Shown here: positions 45,321-54,751 of the stretch, one piece after another | Layout of the letters: each line of letters starts with the position of its first letter | How positions within the stretch are numbered: the first letter of the stretch is position 1 | Assembly (NCBI RefSeq): GCF_900156315.1 | Contig: NZ_FTNI01000019.1 | Location: 62,001-126,000, forward strand | DNA length: 64,000 nt | Direction: 5' to 3' | From: Microbispora rosea | Lineage (GTDB): Bacteria > Actinomycetota > Actinomycetes > Streptosporangiales > Streptosporangiaceae | Position numbers and translations under genes: made by a program | The notes under the pieces: model-generated | The model's database searches: none | What the model was told of the DNA's origin: nothing | What the model saw: the letters and a program-made list of their open reading frames with translations, nothing else

Positions 45321-45710
45321 ATGTCGAAGCAAGAGCTGCCGATCATCGACGCGCGCATGGACACACCTGGGGCGGCCTGCTGCGCGCCGCTGGCGTGCGA
45401 GCCGTTGTCGGAGAGCGAGGCCGTCGAGCTGGCCCCGCTGTTCAAGGCGATCGCCGACCCCGTACGGCTGCGCCTGCTGTCGCTGATCGCCTGCCATGAG
45501 GACGGCGAGACCTGCGTGTGCGACCTGACGGCGGCCTTCGACCTGACCCCGCCCACGATCAGCCACCACCTCAAGGTGCTCAAGCAGGCCGGGCTGATCG
45601 ACTCCGAGCGCCGGGGCACCTGGGTGTACTACTGGATAGAGCCCGCCGTCCTGGCGCGCATGTCGGCCCTGATCGGCCCGGCATCGCCCGCCCTCGCCGG
45701 TACGGCCTGA
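45321..45710 (+). CDS. arsR: ArsR-family arsenic/metal-responsive repressor
   Basis: A 129-aa winged-helix repressor. As(III)-binding candidates are Cys20-Cys21 near the N-terminus, Cys58, and Cys65-x-Cys67 (ETCVCDL); the combination resembles both the CxC alpha-3 type and the Corynebacterium type with an N-terminal Cys pair. The recognition helix is LTPPTISHHLKVLKQAGL. AGAGGA lies just before the ATG. It probably controls the divergent arsI and the downstream fusion gene. Confidence 0.92.
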   Translation: MSKQELPIIDARMDTPGAACCAPLACEPLSESEAVELAPLFKAIADPVRLRLLSLIACHEDGETCVCDLTAAFDLTPPTISHHLKVLKQAGLIDSERRGTWVYYWIEPAVLARMSALIGPASPALAGTA

Positions 45711-45817
45711 CCACGGGCGTCGGACGGCGGGTTTTCGCGTCGAGTTCTTCCCTGCCGCGCCGACGTCGTCACATGCCGCTCGTTCCCGACTCGCCGCCCT
45801 GCTGAGTGGAGTAGCTC

Positions 45818-47065
45818 ATGTCCGAGAACGTGGAAGCAGTCAGAGCGGGTGTCGTCACCCGCTACGGCGAACTGGCCAGAGCCGCGCAGGCAGGCAAGCA
45901 GGTGATCGACTGCGGGTCGCAGGAGCTCACCGGCGGATGCTTCGGCGCGGCCGGCTACGACGACACCACCGGCCTGCCCGACGGAGCTCTCCGCGCCAGC
46001 CTCGGCTGCGGCAACCCGGTCGCCGTCGCCGACCTCCAGCCCGGCGAAACCGTTCTCGACCTGGGATCGGGCGGCGGCATCGACGTCCTGCTCTCGGCAC
46101 GCAGGGTCGGCCCGACCGGCAAGGTGTACGGCCTGGACGCCACCCCCGAGATGATCGAACTGGCCAGGGCCAATGCCGTCGAGGCCGGAGCGACCAACGT
46201 CGAGTTCCTGCACGGCCACATCGAAGACATCCCGCTCCCCGATGCCGGCGTGGACGTCGTCATCTCCAACTGCGTCATCAACCTGTCCGCCGACAAGCCT
46301 CGTGTGCTCGCCGAAGCCTTCCGCGTCCTCAAGCCCGGCGGCAGGCTCGGCGTCTCCGACGTGATCGCCGACGACGGGCTCCAGTCCACCGAGCGCGCCG
46401 AGGCCGAACGCCTCGTCGGCTGCACCGCCGGCACCCTCACCGAAGCCGAATACCGCGCCCTGCTCGCGGAGGCCGGATTCACCGCGTACACGATCACGCG
46501 CACCCATTCCGCGACCGGAGGGCTCCACTCGGCGATCGTCCGGGCGTCCACGGCCGCAGCGCCGTCAGGCGTCACCATCCGTCCCATGCGGGAGAGCGAC
46601 GCGGCGCAGGTCCTCGCGATCTACCAGGCCGGTCTCGATGGTGGGAACGCCAGCTTCGAGACCACGGCGCCGGACTGGCAGGCGTTCGACGCCGCGAAGC
46701 TGCCGCTCCACCGGCACGTCGCCGTCGACACCGCCGCCGGGCAGGTCGTCGGCTGGATCGCGGTCAGCGCCGTCTCCTCCCGCTGCGTCTACGCCGGAGT
46801 GGTCGAGCACTCCGTGTATGTCCATCACGGCCACGCCGGCCGCGGGATCGGGCTGGCGCTTCTGAACGCGCTCATCCAGTCCACCGAGACCGAGGGCATC
46901 TGGACGATCCAGTCGGGCATCTTCCCCGAGAACACCGCCAGCCTGCGCCTGCACGAGAAGGCCGGCTTCCGCGTCGTCGGCACCCGCCACCGCATCGGCC
47001 GCCACCACGGCCGCTGGCGCGACGTCGTCTTCATCGAACGCCGCAGCGCCGTCGCAGGCCTGTGA
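45818..47065 (+). CDS. arsM: Arsenite methyltransferase fused to ArsN1-like acetyltransferase
   Basis: A 415-aa two-domain fusion. Residues 1-~245 are ArsM: SAM motif DLGSGGG at 81-87 and conserved Cys at 64 (LGCGNP), 152 (ISNCVINL) and 202 (VGCTAGTL), with further Cys at 32 and 41. Residues ~252-415 are a GNAT domain of the phosphinothricin/arsinothricin acetyltransferase (PAT/ArsN1) type, beginning VTIRPMRESDAAQVLAIY, with the acetyl-CoA loop HHGHAGRGIG. ArsM makes methylarsenicals; ArsN1-type enzymes acetylate arsinothricin. One continuous frame with GTGGAG before the ATG excludes a simple overlap. Confidence 0.9.
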   Translation: MSENVEAVRAGVVTRYGELARAAQAGKQVIDCGSQELTGGCFGAAGYDDTTGLPDGALRASLGCGNPVAVADLQPGETVLDLGSGGGIDVLLSARRVGPTGKVYGLDATPEMIELARANAVEAGATNVEFLHGHIEDIPLPDAGVDVVISNCVINLSADKPRVLAEAFRVLKPGGRLGVSDVIADDGLQSTERAEAERLVGCTAGTLTEAEYRALLAEAGFTAYTITRTHSATGGLHSAIVRASTAAAPSGVTIRPMRESDAAQVLAIYQAGLDGGNASFETTAPDWQAFDAAKLPLHRHVAVDTAAGQVVGWIAVSAVSSRCVYAGVVEHSVYVHHGHAGRGIGLALLNALIQSTETEGIWTIQSGIFPENTASLRLHEKAGFRVVGTRHRIGRHHGRWRDVVFIERRSAVAGL

Positions 47066-47080
47066 CCGCCGATCGCGCTC

Positions 47081-47617
47081 ATGACTCGTTTCGAACCCCG
47101 GCTCCGGCAGCTCGCGCCGACCGACGTCGCGGCCGTCCATTCCTGGGCCGGTCTCCCCGAGGTGTGCCGGTATCAGGCGTGGGGACCCAACTCTCTCGCG
47201 CAGACCCGCGCCTTCGTGGAAGAAGCCGCGGCCGCATGGCATGAGGACCCGCAAACACGCTTCGCCTATGCGGCTCTTCTGAACGACGAGGTCGTGGGAA
47301 TGGGCGAGTTCCACATCCGCAGCCGCACCCACGCTCAGGGCGAGATCCGGTACGTCACCCATCCCCGTCTCTGGGGTCACGGCCTGGGCACCGCCATCGG
47401 CCGGCAACTGCTGCACATCGGCTTCCGGCAACACGGGATACACCGCGTCTACGCCACCTGCGACCCCCGGAACACCGCCTCCGCGGCTGTCCTGAGCAAA
47501 CTCGGGATGACGCATGAGGGCCGCCTCCGCCACACGATGAAGCTGCGCGACGGCTGGCGGGACTCCGACGTGTACGGCATCCTCGCCACCGAGTGGAGGA
47601 CCGGGCCACGCAGATGA
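47081..47617 (+). CDS. GNAT acetyltransferase, RimJ/RimL type
   Basis: A 178-aa acetyltransferase starting 16 bp after the ArsM fusion and probably in the same operon. The acetyl-CoA loop is THPRLWGHGLGTAIGRQLL and the ending AAVLSKLGMTHEGRLRH is typical. The substrate is unknown; the position suggests arsenic-compound or general detoxification, but such genes are also common hitchhikers. Confidence 0.85.
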   Translation: MTRFEPRLRQLAPTDVAAVHSWAGLPEVCRYQAWGPNSLAQTRAFVEEAAAAWHEDPQTRFAYAALLNDEVVGMGEFHIRSRTHAQGEIRYVTHPRLWGHGLGTAIGRQLLHIGFRQHGIHRVYATCDPRNTASAAVLSKLGMTHEGRLRHTMKLRDGWRDSDVYGILATEWRTGPRR

Positions 47618-47678
47618 CGGCGACCAGACCGGCGTCGCCGCGCGGGCCGGGCCGCAGGAGAGCGACCGGCCTCCGGGG

Positions 47679-48332
47679 TCAGCGGTCGCGGCGGTGACGG
47701 AACCTGCCGCTCACTCCGCCGAACAGGGCCATTCCCTTGATCACGATCACCGGCGCCGACGGATCGGTGTCCGGGCTGTTGTGCACGTCGTAGCCGCCGA
47801 AGACGCCGACGCCCTGGCAGCGCACCTCGACCCCCTCCGGCAGGATGATCTCGGCCCCGCCGAAGATGGCGTTGACGGTGATCTCGACCTCTTTCGCCTC
47901 GAAGACGGCTTCGCTCAGGTCGAACTTTATGCCGCCGAAGACGGCCAGCGCCTTCGTCTGCCGCCGTACCCGCCAGCGGCCCTTGCGCTCGGCGCCGCCG
48001 AAGATGGCGACGACGTTGTCGGGCTCGGTGCTCTCGCTCGGCGCGTACGAAATTGCGCTCGCGCCCGCCGCATGGGACGCCGGGCTCACGGCCGGACGGT
48101 GCTGCTCGACCTGGAGGTCGTGGGTGAGGACCTCGAGCTCTCCCACGGTCTTGGCCTGGTAGAGGCTGTCCAGCCGCTCGGAGTACTCCTCGTGGCTCAG
48201 CTGACCCGTGCTCAGGGCCTCCCCGAGCAGGGCGGCGACCTGGTCCCTGTTCTGGTCTGAGGCGCGCAGGTGAGACGTGGGGGAGTCCCGACGCTGGGGG
48301 GCATTTTCCATGCTGGTCACGATAGTTCTCAT
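47679..48332 (-). CDS. DUF1707 / LiaF-like repeat protein
   Basis: A 217-aa cytoplasmic protein. The DUF1707 domain (LRASDQNRDQVAALLGEAL ... GQLSHEEYSERLD) is followed by a right-handed beta-type LiaF-like region with five FGG repeats (AIFGG, AVFGG, AIFGG, GVFGG, ALFGG). LiaF proteins sense envelope stress; this one lacks membrane helices. ATG 48332 overlaps the sigma-factor stop by four bases (ATGA); ATG 48311 is an alternative without a better ribosome binding site. Confidence 0.82.
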   Translation of the reverse strand: MRTIVTSMENAPQRRDSPTSHLRASDQNRDQVAALLGEALSTGQLSHEEYSERLDSLYQAKTVGELEVLTHDLQVEQHRPAVSPASHAAGASAISYAPSESTEPDNVVAIFGGAERKGRWRVRRQTKALAVFGGIKFDLSEAVFEAKEVEITVNAIFGGAEIILPEGVEVRCQGVGVFGGYDVHNSPDTDPSAPVIVIKGMALFGGVSGRFRHRRDR

Positions 48333-49276
48333 TCGACCCGACAGGGAGTTCGTCTCGCTTCGAAATGTTCCTGTAGCCGGCCGTCGAGGAACCGGGTGAT
48401 GCCGCGAACGCCGTCGCCGGTCAGCGTGAGCACGATGACCCCGGTGGCTTCTCCGTCGAGGGAGCAGGTGAACGCCGGTTGCCCGTTGGCGCGGGTGGGC
48501 TCCAGCTTCAGGCGCCGGCCCGCCCGCCACTCGGCGCTCGCCCGCAGGAATGAGGCGATCGCCGCCACACCGTGGTACTCGTGCGGCGCGGGCGGCATGG
48601 ACAACCACGCGTCGTCGGTGAGCAAGGCGACCAGAGCGTCGATGTCGTCGCAGGTGAAGGCCTCGGCGAAGCGGCGGACCAGATGCCGTTCCGGTGCCGA
48701 CCCCCGAGCAGGTGGCTCGGCACGACGATGGTCCATCGAGGCCCGTGCCCGCTGCAGCAGGCCTTTGACGGCCGTCGGCGTGGTGCCGAGCATGGGGGCG
48801 ACCTCGCTCAGCGGATAGCCGAGCACGTCGCTGAGCACCAGGACCGCGGTCTGCCGCGGCGGGATCCGCTGGAGCGCGGCGACGAAGGCCAGCTCGACCG
48901 CCTCCCGTGCCGTGTAGCGCGCCTCGGGCCCGGGGGCGGCGTCCGGCACGAACTCGAGCAGGGCGTCCGGGTACGGCTGCAGCCACCGCACGTCGCCGTG
49001 GCGGCTGGGTTCGGGCGGCTGGAACGGCGGGCTGGGCGCGGGTGGCACCCGCCTGCCGCGGTCGCGCAGGGCGTTGAGGCACCGGTTGGTGGCGATGCGG
49101 TAGAGCCACGACCGCGACGACGCGCGGCCCTGGAAACCGTCCAGGCCACGCCAGGCCGCCAGCAACGTCTCCTGCAGCACGTCTTCCGCGTCGGTCAGCG
49201 AGCCCAGCAGGCGGTAGCAGTGCAGCAACAGCTCCTGCCGGTACGCCGTGAGCTCTTCGAACGCGATTTCCGCCAC
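48329..49276 (-). CDS. ECF sigma factor with SnoaL-like C-terminal domain
   Basis: A 315-aa sigma-70 family factor. Region 2 (LLLHCYRLLGSLTDAEDVLQ ... SWLYRIATNRCLNAL) and region 4 (PPRQTAVLVLSDVLGYPLSE) are followed by a SnoaL/NTF2-like domain (~190-310), the layout of ECF groups without a classical anti-sigma factor in which the extra domain controls activity. GTG 49276 gives the usual start; an in-frame ATG at 49333 would overlap the divergent gene's start codon. It is co-translated with the DUF1707 protein. Confidence 0.88.
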   Translation of the reverse strand: MAEIAFEELTAYRQELLLHCYRLLGSLTDAEDVLQETLLAAWRGLDGFQGRASSRSWLYRIATNRCLNALRDRGRRVPPAPSPPFQPPEPSRHGDVRWLQPYPDALLEFVPDAAPGPEARYTAREAVELAFVAALQRIPPRQTAVLVLSDVLGYPLSEVAPMLGTTPTAVKGLLQRARASMDHRRAEPPARGSAPERHLVRRFAEAFTCDDIDALVALLTDDAWLSMPPAPHEYHGVAAIASFLRASAEWRAGRRLKLEPTRANGQPAFTCSLDGEATGVIVLTLTGDGVRGITRFLDGRLQEHFEARRTPCRVE

Positions 49277-49334
49277 GAGCGTTCCGTTCCGCGGGTCTTC
49301 GGTGTCGTACAAGGCAGCACCGGAAGGAGACATG

Positions 49335-49724
49335 ATGACCAGCTCAGCATTGCAGATCGCCCTCGCCTATCACCGGGCGTGGACCGGCGGGGACCTGGAC
49401 CTCGCGATGGGCCATATCGCCGGCGACGTCGTGCTCGACGCTCCGGCGGGACGGCTCGCCGGGATTCAGGCGTACCGGGAATTCCTGGCGCCTTTCGCCG
49501 AACGGTTCCTCGTCAGAACGGAGATGATCGCGGCGTTCGGTGACGACGACCGGGCCCTGATGATGTACGACGCGGAGACGATCCCGGCGAAGAGCGCGCC
49601 CGCGGCCGAGTGCGTCACGGTCCGTGACGGGAAGATCGTCTACAACCGGTTCGTCTTCGACCGCACGCCGTTCGACGAGTTCCGCCGCCGGCAGGCCCAG
49701 GCCGGCGCCGTTCAGGGCCGCTGA
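49335..49724 (+). CDS. SnoaL/NTF2-like protein
   Basis: A 129-aa cone-shaped NTF2-fold protein (QIALAYHRAWTGGDLDLAMG), divergent from the ECF sigma factor that itself carries a SnoaL-like domain. The role is unknown; it could be a target or modulator of that sigma factor. ATG 49335 has AGGAG five bases upstream; ATG 49332 is adjacent. A long terminator follows. Confidence 0.82.
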   Translation: MTSSALQIALAYHRAWTGGDLDLAMGHIAGDVVLDAPAGRLAGIQAYREFLAPFAERFLVRTEMIAAFGDDDRALMMYDAETIPAKSAPAAECVTVRDGKIVYNRFVFDRTPFDEFRRRQAQAGAVQGR

Positions 49725-49748
49725 CGCGGTTATCGGGCCGCTCTCGAC

Positions 49749-49787
49749 GGCGAAGGCCCCTTCTCTCGCTCGGAAGGGGCCTTCGCC
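49749..49787 (+). terminator. Terminator after the SnoaL-like gene
   Basis: A 15-bp perfect stem GGCGAAGGCCCCTTC (49749-49763) / GAAGGGGCCTTCGCC (49773-49787) with a nine-base loop; convergent with azoR. Confidence 0.75.
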
Positions 49788-49814
49788 GGTCGGCGCCCGC
49801 TTCCGCCGGGGCCC

Positions 49815-50459
49815 TTAAGCGACGGCGGCGGGCGTCCAGAGGCCGTCGATCGCCTGCTCCGCCGCCGCGAGGCTCTTGTCGGCCAGCGGGATCAGCTCGG
49901 TCATCGTCGGCGTGACGTACGCGAGGGTGAGCTCAGCCGTGATGAAGCGCGGCTCCAGGCCCGTCATGGCGAGGCCGTGCGGCAGCCACGGCTCCGCGTG
50001 GTCCCATCCCTCGCGGGGGGTTCCCGCCCCGTAGCCGCCGCCACGGCTCGCGAGGACCAGAAAGTCGCGCCCGCCCAGCAGGCCTTCGTTCGTCGTCGGG
50101 TCGTACGACAGTCCGGGGGCGATGAGGTGGTCGACCCAGGCCTTGACGGCGCTGGGCGCCCCGTAGTTGTAGAGCGGGAGCCCGAGCACGATCGTGTCGG
50201 CCCGCTTCACCTCGCCGACCAACTGTTCCGTCAACCTCCACGAGGCCGCCTGGGCGGGGGTGTGCTGCTCCTGCGGGACCACCCGGGCCAGGCCGCCCTC
50301 CTGGTCGAGATGCGGGAGCGGGCTGCTGCCCAGGTCGCGGTAGGCGACGGTGCCCCCGGGATGTGCGGCGCGCCAGGCGGCGACGGCCCGCGCGGTGAGC
50401 TTGCGGCTGACGGAACGCTCGCCCTGGATGCTGGCGTCGACGTGCAGCAGATGAGGCAT
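49815..50459 (-). CDS. azoR: FMN-dependent NADH-azoreductase family protein
   Basis: A 214-aa flavodoxin-fold quinone/azo reductase. The N-terminal HVDASIQGERSVSRKL is the FMN phosphate loop, and PLYNYGAPSAVKAWVDHLI and SRGGGYGAG form the isoalloxazine site. It reduces quinones or azo dyes with NAD(P)H in the cytoplasm. GAAAGG lies six bases before the ATG. A divergent MarR gene and an ATTGGT-N5-ACCAAT dyad between them suggest ligand-induced expression. Confidence 0.9.
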   Translation of the reverse strand: MPHLLHVDASIQGERSVSRKLTARAVAAWRAAHPGGTVAYRDLGSSPLPHLDQEGGLARVVPQEQHTPAQAASWRLTEQLVGEVKRADTIVLGLPLYNYGAPSAVKAWVDHLIAPGLSYDPTTNEGLLGGRDFLVLASRGGGYGAGTPREGWDHAEPWLPHGLAMTGLEPRFITAELTLAYVTPTMTELIPLADKSLAAAEQAIDGLWTPAAVA

Positions 50460-50479
50460 CGCTTAACCTTTCAAAGATG

Positions 50480-50496
50480 ATTGGTGCTGAACCAAT
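50480..50496. promoter_or_regulatory. Inverted repeat operator between azoR and MarR gene
   Basis: A perfect dyad ATTGGT-GCTGA-ACCAAT, 20 bp upstream of the azoR start codon. Its size suits a MarR dimer encoded by the divergent gene. Confidence 0.65.
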
Positions 50497-50542
50497 GATT
50501 AGTCTCCTGTCTATCGCAGGTCAAGTCGGCTAGAGTTGGGTC

Positions 50543-51052
50543 ATGACGTCCCCGCCCGCCGTCGAGCAGCCGGTGCACCGGTGCGGTGCGCTGCTCGAAT
50601 ACCTCGCGCGCCGTCTGCGTCTGCGTTCCGAGTCGGTGCTCGCGCCGCTCGGCCTGCGCCCCCGCCATCTCGTCGCCCTCACGGTGCTGCGGGCCCGGGG
50701 TGGCAGCACTCAGCAGGCGCTCGCGAGCACGCTGGAGATGGACGGGACGAACGTCGTCGGGCTGCTCAACGACCTGGAGGCCGAGAAGCTGATCGAGCGG
50801 CGGCGGTCGCCGGAGGATCGCCGCCGGCACATCGTCGAGCTCACCGAAGCCGGTGTGGAGCGGCTCGCGAGCGCCGAGTGCGCGCTGGCGGCGGTCGAGG
50901 ACGAGGTGCTCGGCGCGCTCGGTCACGACCAGCGCGAGACTCTCTACGGCCTGCTCCAGCAGGTGGCCACAGGCGGCGTGGAGGCGGCCTGCGTGGAGGC
51001 GGACACCGGCGGTGCCGGGGCGGCCGCCTGCGACGGAGTCCCACTCTGCTGA
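50543..51052 (+). CDS. MarR-family regulator
   Basis: A 169-aa winged-helix repressor (LRPRHLVALTVLRARGGSTQ ... DRRRHIVELTEAGVERL). Cys residues near the N-terminus (HRCG) and at the C-terminus (AACVEAD, AACDG, PLC) could make it a thiol sensor, fitting control of a quinone reductase; this is inference. TAGAGT lies six bases before the ATG, indicating a leaderless mRNA. Confidence 0.88.
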   Translation: MTSPPAVEQPVHRCGALLEYLARRLRLRSESVLAPLGLRPRHLVALTVLRARGGSTQQALASTLEMDGTNVVGLLNDLEAEKLIERRRSPEDRRRHIVELTEAGVERLASAECALAAVEDEVLGALGHDQRETLYGLLQQVATGGVEAACVEADTGGAGAAACDGVPLC

Positions 51053-51101
51053 GAGCGGGCCTGCCGGCCTGATTTTCCGGCAGTCTGTCGAAAAATCTGG
51101 A

Positions 51102-51111
51102 AGTACGTACT
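51102..51111. promoter_or_regulatory. Palindrome AGTACGTACT upstream of second MarR gene
   Basis: A perfect 10-bp palindrome, followed by a TATGTT -10 candidate at 51116-51121 six bases before the MarR ATG. It is a candidate autoregulatory half of the promoter. Confidence 0.45.
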
Positions 51112-51127
51112 AATCTATGTTCTTACT

Positions 51128-51685
51128 ATGAAGGATGTAGATACCTTTGAAAACGATCCCGACGGCTACCTTTACGACCCGCGAGCCAGGGCGGCGATGG
51201 CGTGGATCGCCGGTGACGACGGTGATCTGCCCGCGTTCGAGGCGAGCGCGGCCGTCCGCACCGCGTCTCACGCGGTCGACCGCCTCCGCTCCCACGGCTC
51301 CGAGGGCAGGGGAGTCAGCGCGGGCGCTCTCGACCTGCTGATCCGGCTCGCCGCACGCGGGCAGGGGATCAGCATCGGCGAGCTCGCGCGCGCCGCCGGG
51401 GTCAGCTCCCGCAACGTCACCGGCCTGGTGGACACCCTCGAACGCGACGGGCTGGTCCGCCGGGTCCCCGACCCGGGTGACCGGCGTTCGGTCCTCGCCG
51501 AGATCACCCCGGCCGGCCGGAAGTGGATCGAGGACTTCCGCACGCCGTCACGGCTCGCCATGAAGGCGCTGTTCCGGGGATTCACGCCCGAAGAGCTGGT
51601 CGTCCTGCGCGACCTCTGCCTGCGCCTGGCCGCCAACCAGCAGCGCCTGTCCGCCCACCTCCGTCAGATCGGATCCCAGCCATGA
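51128..51685 (+). CDS. MarR-family regulator
   Basis: A 185-aa regulator with a ~50-residue acidic N-terminal extension before the winged helix (ISIGELARAAGVSSRNVTGLV ... DRRSVLAEITPAG). Targets are unknown; the overlapping SnoaL gene (ATGA junction) is probably in its operon. TATGTT is six bases before the ATG. Confidence 0.85.
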   Translation: MKDVDTFENDPDGYLYDPRARAAMAWIAGDDGDLPAFEASAAVRTASHAVDRLRSHGSEGRGVSAGALDLLIRLAARGQGISIGELARAAGVSSRNVTGLVDTLERDGLVRRVPDPGDRRSVLAEITPAGRKWIEDFRTPSRLAMKALFRGFTPEELVVLRDLCLRLAANQQRLSAHLRQIGSQP

Positions 51686-52071
51686 CGGTCACCCTGGAAC
51701 AGACGCGCCGCGCCGTACGCGGCTATCACGAGGCCCGTTTCCGCGGGGACGCGACCGCCGCCGCGGCGCACCTGGGGGAGCCCTTCCGGTTCCAGAGCCC
51801 GTTCTTCACTTCCGGCGACCGGGCCGGGCATCTGGCGACGTTGCCGGGGTTCGTTTCGATCGTGACCGGGGTCGACCTCATCAGCGAGCTGTACGGCGAA
51901 GCCGAGGCGACGCTCGTCTACGACGTGCACACCGCGACGCCGGCCGGCACGCAGCGCACCGCCGAGCATTTCCGCCTGGACGACGGCAAGATCGTCTCGA
52001 TCATGCTGGTGTTCGACGCGTCGCCCTGGCAGCCGATGCGAGCCGAGATCGAGCCGGACCCCGGGCGGTGA
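51682..52071 (+). CDS. SnoaL-like protein
   Basis: A 129-aa NTF2-fold protein (TRRAVRGYHEARFRGDATAAAAH) of unknown substrate. Its ATG overlaps the MarR stop by four bases, so the two are co-translated. A strong hairpin follows. Confidence 0.78.
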   Translation: MTVTLEQTRRAVRGYHEARFRGDATAAAAHLGEPFRFQSPFFTSGDRAGHLATLPGFVSIVTGVDLISELYGEAEATLVYDVHTATPAGTQRTAEHFRLDDGKIVSIMLVFDASPWQPMRAEIEPDPGR

Positions 52072-52091
52072 CCCCGGCCCGCTCGTGTGAA

Positions 52092-52125
52092 CCCGCGGGG
52101 CCCCGGGCACGAAGGGCCCCGCGGG
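52092..52125. terminator. Bidirectional hairpin between SnoaL and amine-oxidase genes
   Basis: A 12-bp perfect stem CCCGCGGGGCCC (52092-52103) / GGGCCCCGCGGG (52114-52125), loop of ten bases, between convergent genes. Confidence 0.7.
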
Positions 52126-52134
52126 AGTAGTGGG

Positions 52135-53982
<1,848 letters not shown>

Positions 53983-54087
53983 GAACTCCTCCTCCGCGAT
54001 TCGGTTACGGAGGGTGAGTGTGGGGGTCATGGTCATGCGACGGCCCGCGACGCGCCGAGGGTGTGCAACTGGTGTCCCAGGCGATGG

Positions 54088-54627
54088 TCAAGACGAGGGC
54101 GCGTCGTCCAGCGTTCGTTCCCAGAACACCTCGTCATGCCATGCGCCGTCGAGGTGGATGTGCGCGTGCGCGATCCCCCAGGGGCGGAAGCCGTTGGCGC
54201 GCAGCACCCGCTGCGAGGCCAGGTTGTCCATCCGGGTGTGCGCCTCCGCGCGGTGCAGCCCGAGCTCCCTGGCCATCACGGTGAGTATCCGGCCCACCGC
54301 CCGGGTCGCGTGCCCGCGGCCGTCGAAGGCCGAGGCGACCCAGTAGCCCAGGAAGCCCTTCCTGAAGGGGCCGCGCAGGATTGTGCTCACGGTCACCTGA
54401 CCGACGACCTCGCCGCCCGCGAGGATGACCGCCGGCCAGCGCTCGCCCCGGTCGTGCTCGCCGAGCAGCGTCTCGATGCGCCGGCGCTGCCCGGCCGCCG
54501 TGTAGAACTCGTCCGGCTGGGCCGGTTCCCAGGCGGCGTACGCGCGCCTGTCGCGGGCGCGGTGCGCCGCGATCACCTCGGCGTCGTCCACCCGGATGAG
54601 CCGGATCGTGGTCTCCTCGTCCGCCAT
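54088..54627 (-). CDS. GNAT acetyltransferase, RimJ type
   Basis: A 179-aa acetyltransferase. The acetyl-CoA loop is FDGRGHATRAVGRIL and the end RVLRANGFRPWGIAHAHIHL is typical of ribosomal-protein-alanine acetyltransferase-like proteins. ATG 54627 has a GGAGGAAAGG purine run upstream. It lies upstream of the amine oxidase on the same strand and is divergent from the SARP gene. Confidence 0.87.
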   Translation of the reverse strand: MADEETTIRLIRVDDAEVIAAHRARDRRAYAAWEPAQPDEFYTAAGQRRRIETLLGEHDRGERWPAVILAGGEVVGQVTVSTILRGPFRKGFLGYWVASAFDGRGHATRAVGRILTVMARELGLHRAEAHTRMDNLASQRVLRANGFRPWGIAHAHIHLDGAWHDEVFWERTLDDAPSS

Positions 54628-54751
54628 GTGGCCCTTTCCTCCGCTCGTGTACCGTCCGCACCGCCGGGCGATCGTATCTCCGCCGGTGCCGTGCGGCAGG
54701 CCGGGAAAGTGACGGCTGGACCGGTTCACGCCGTCTCCCTAGCATTGGCGC

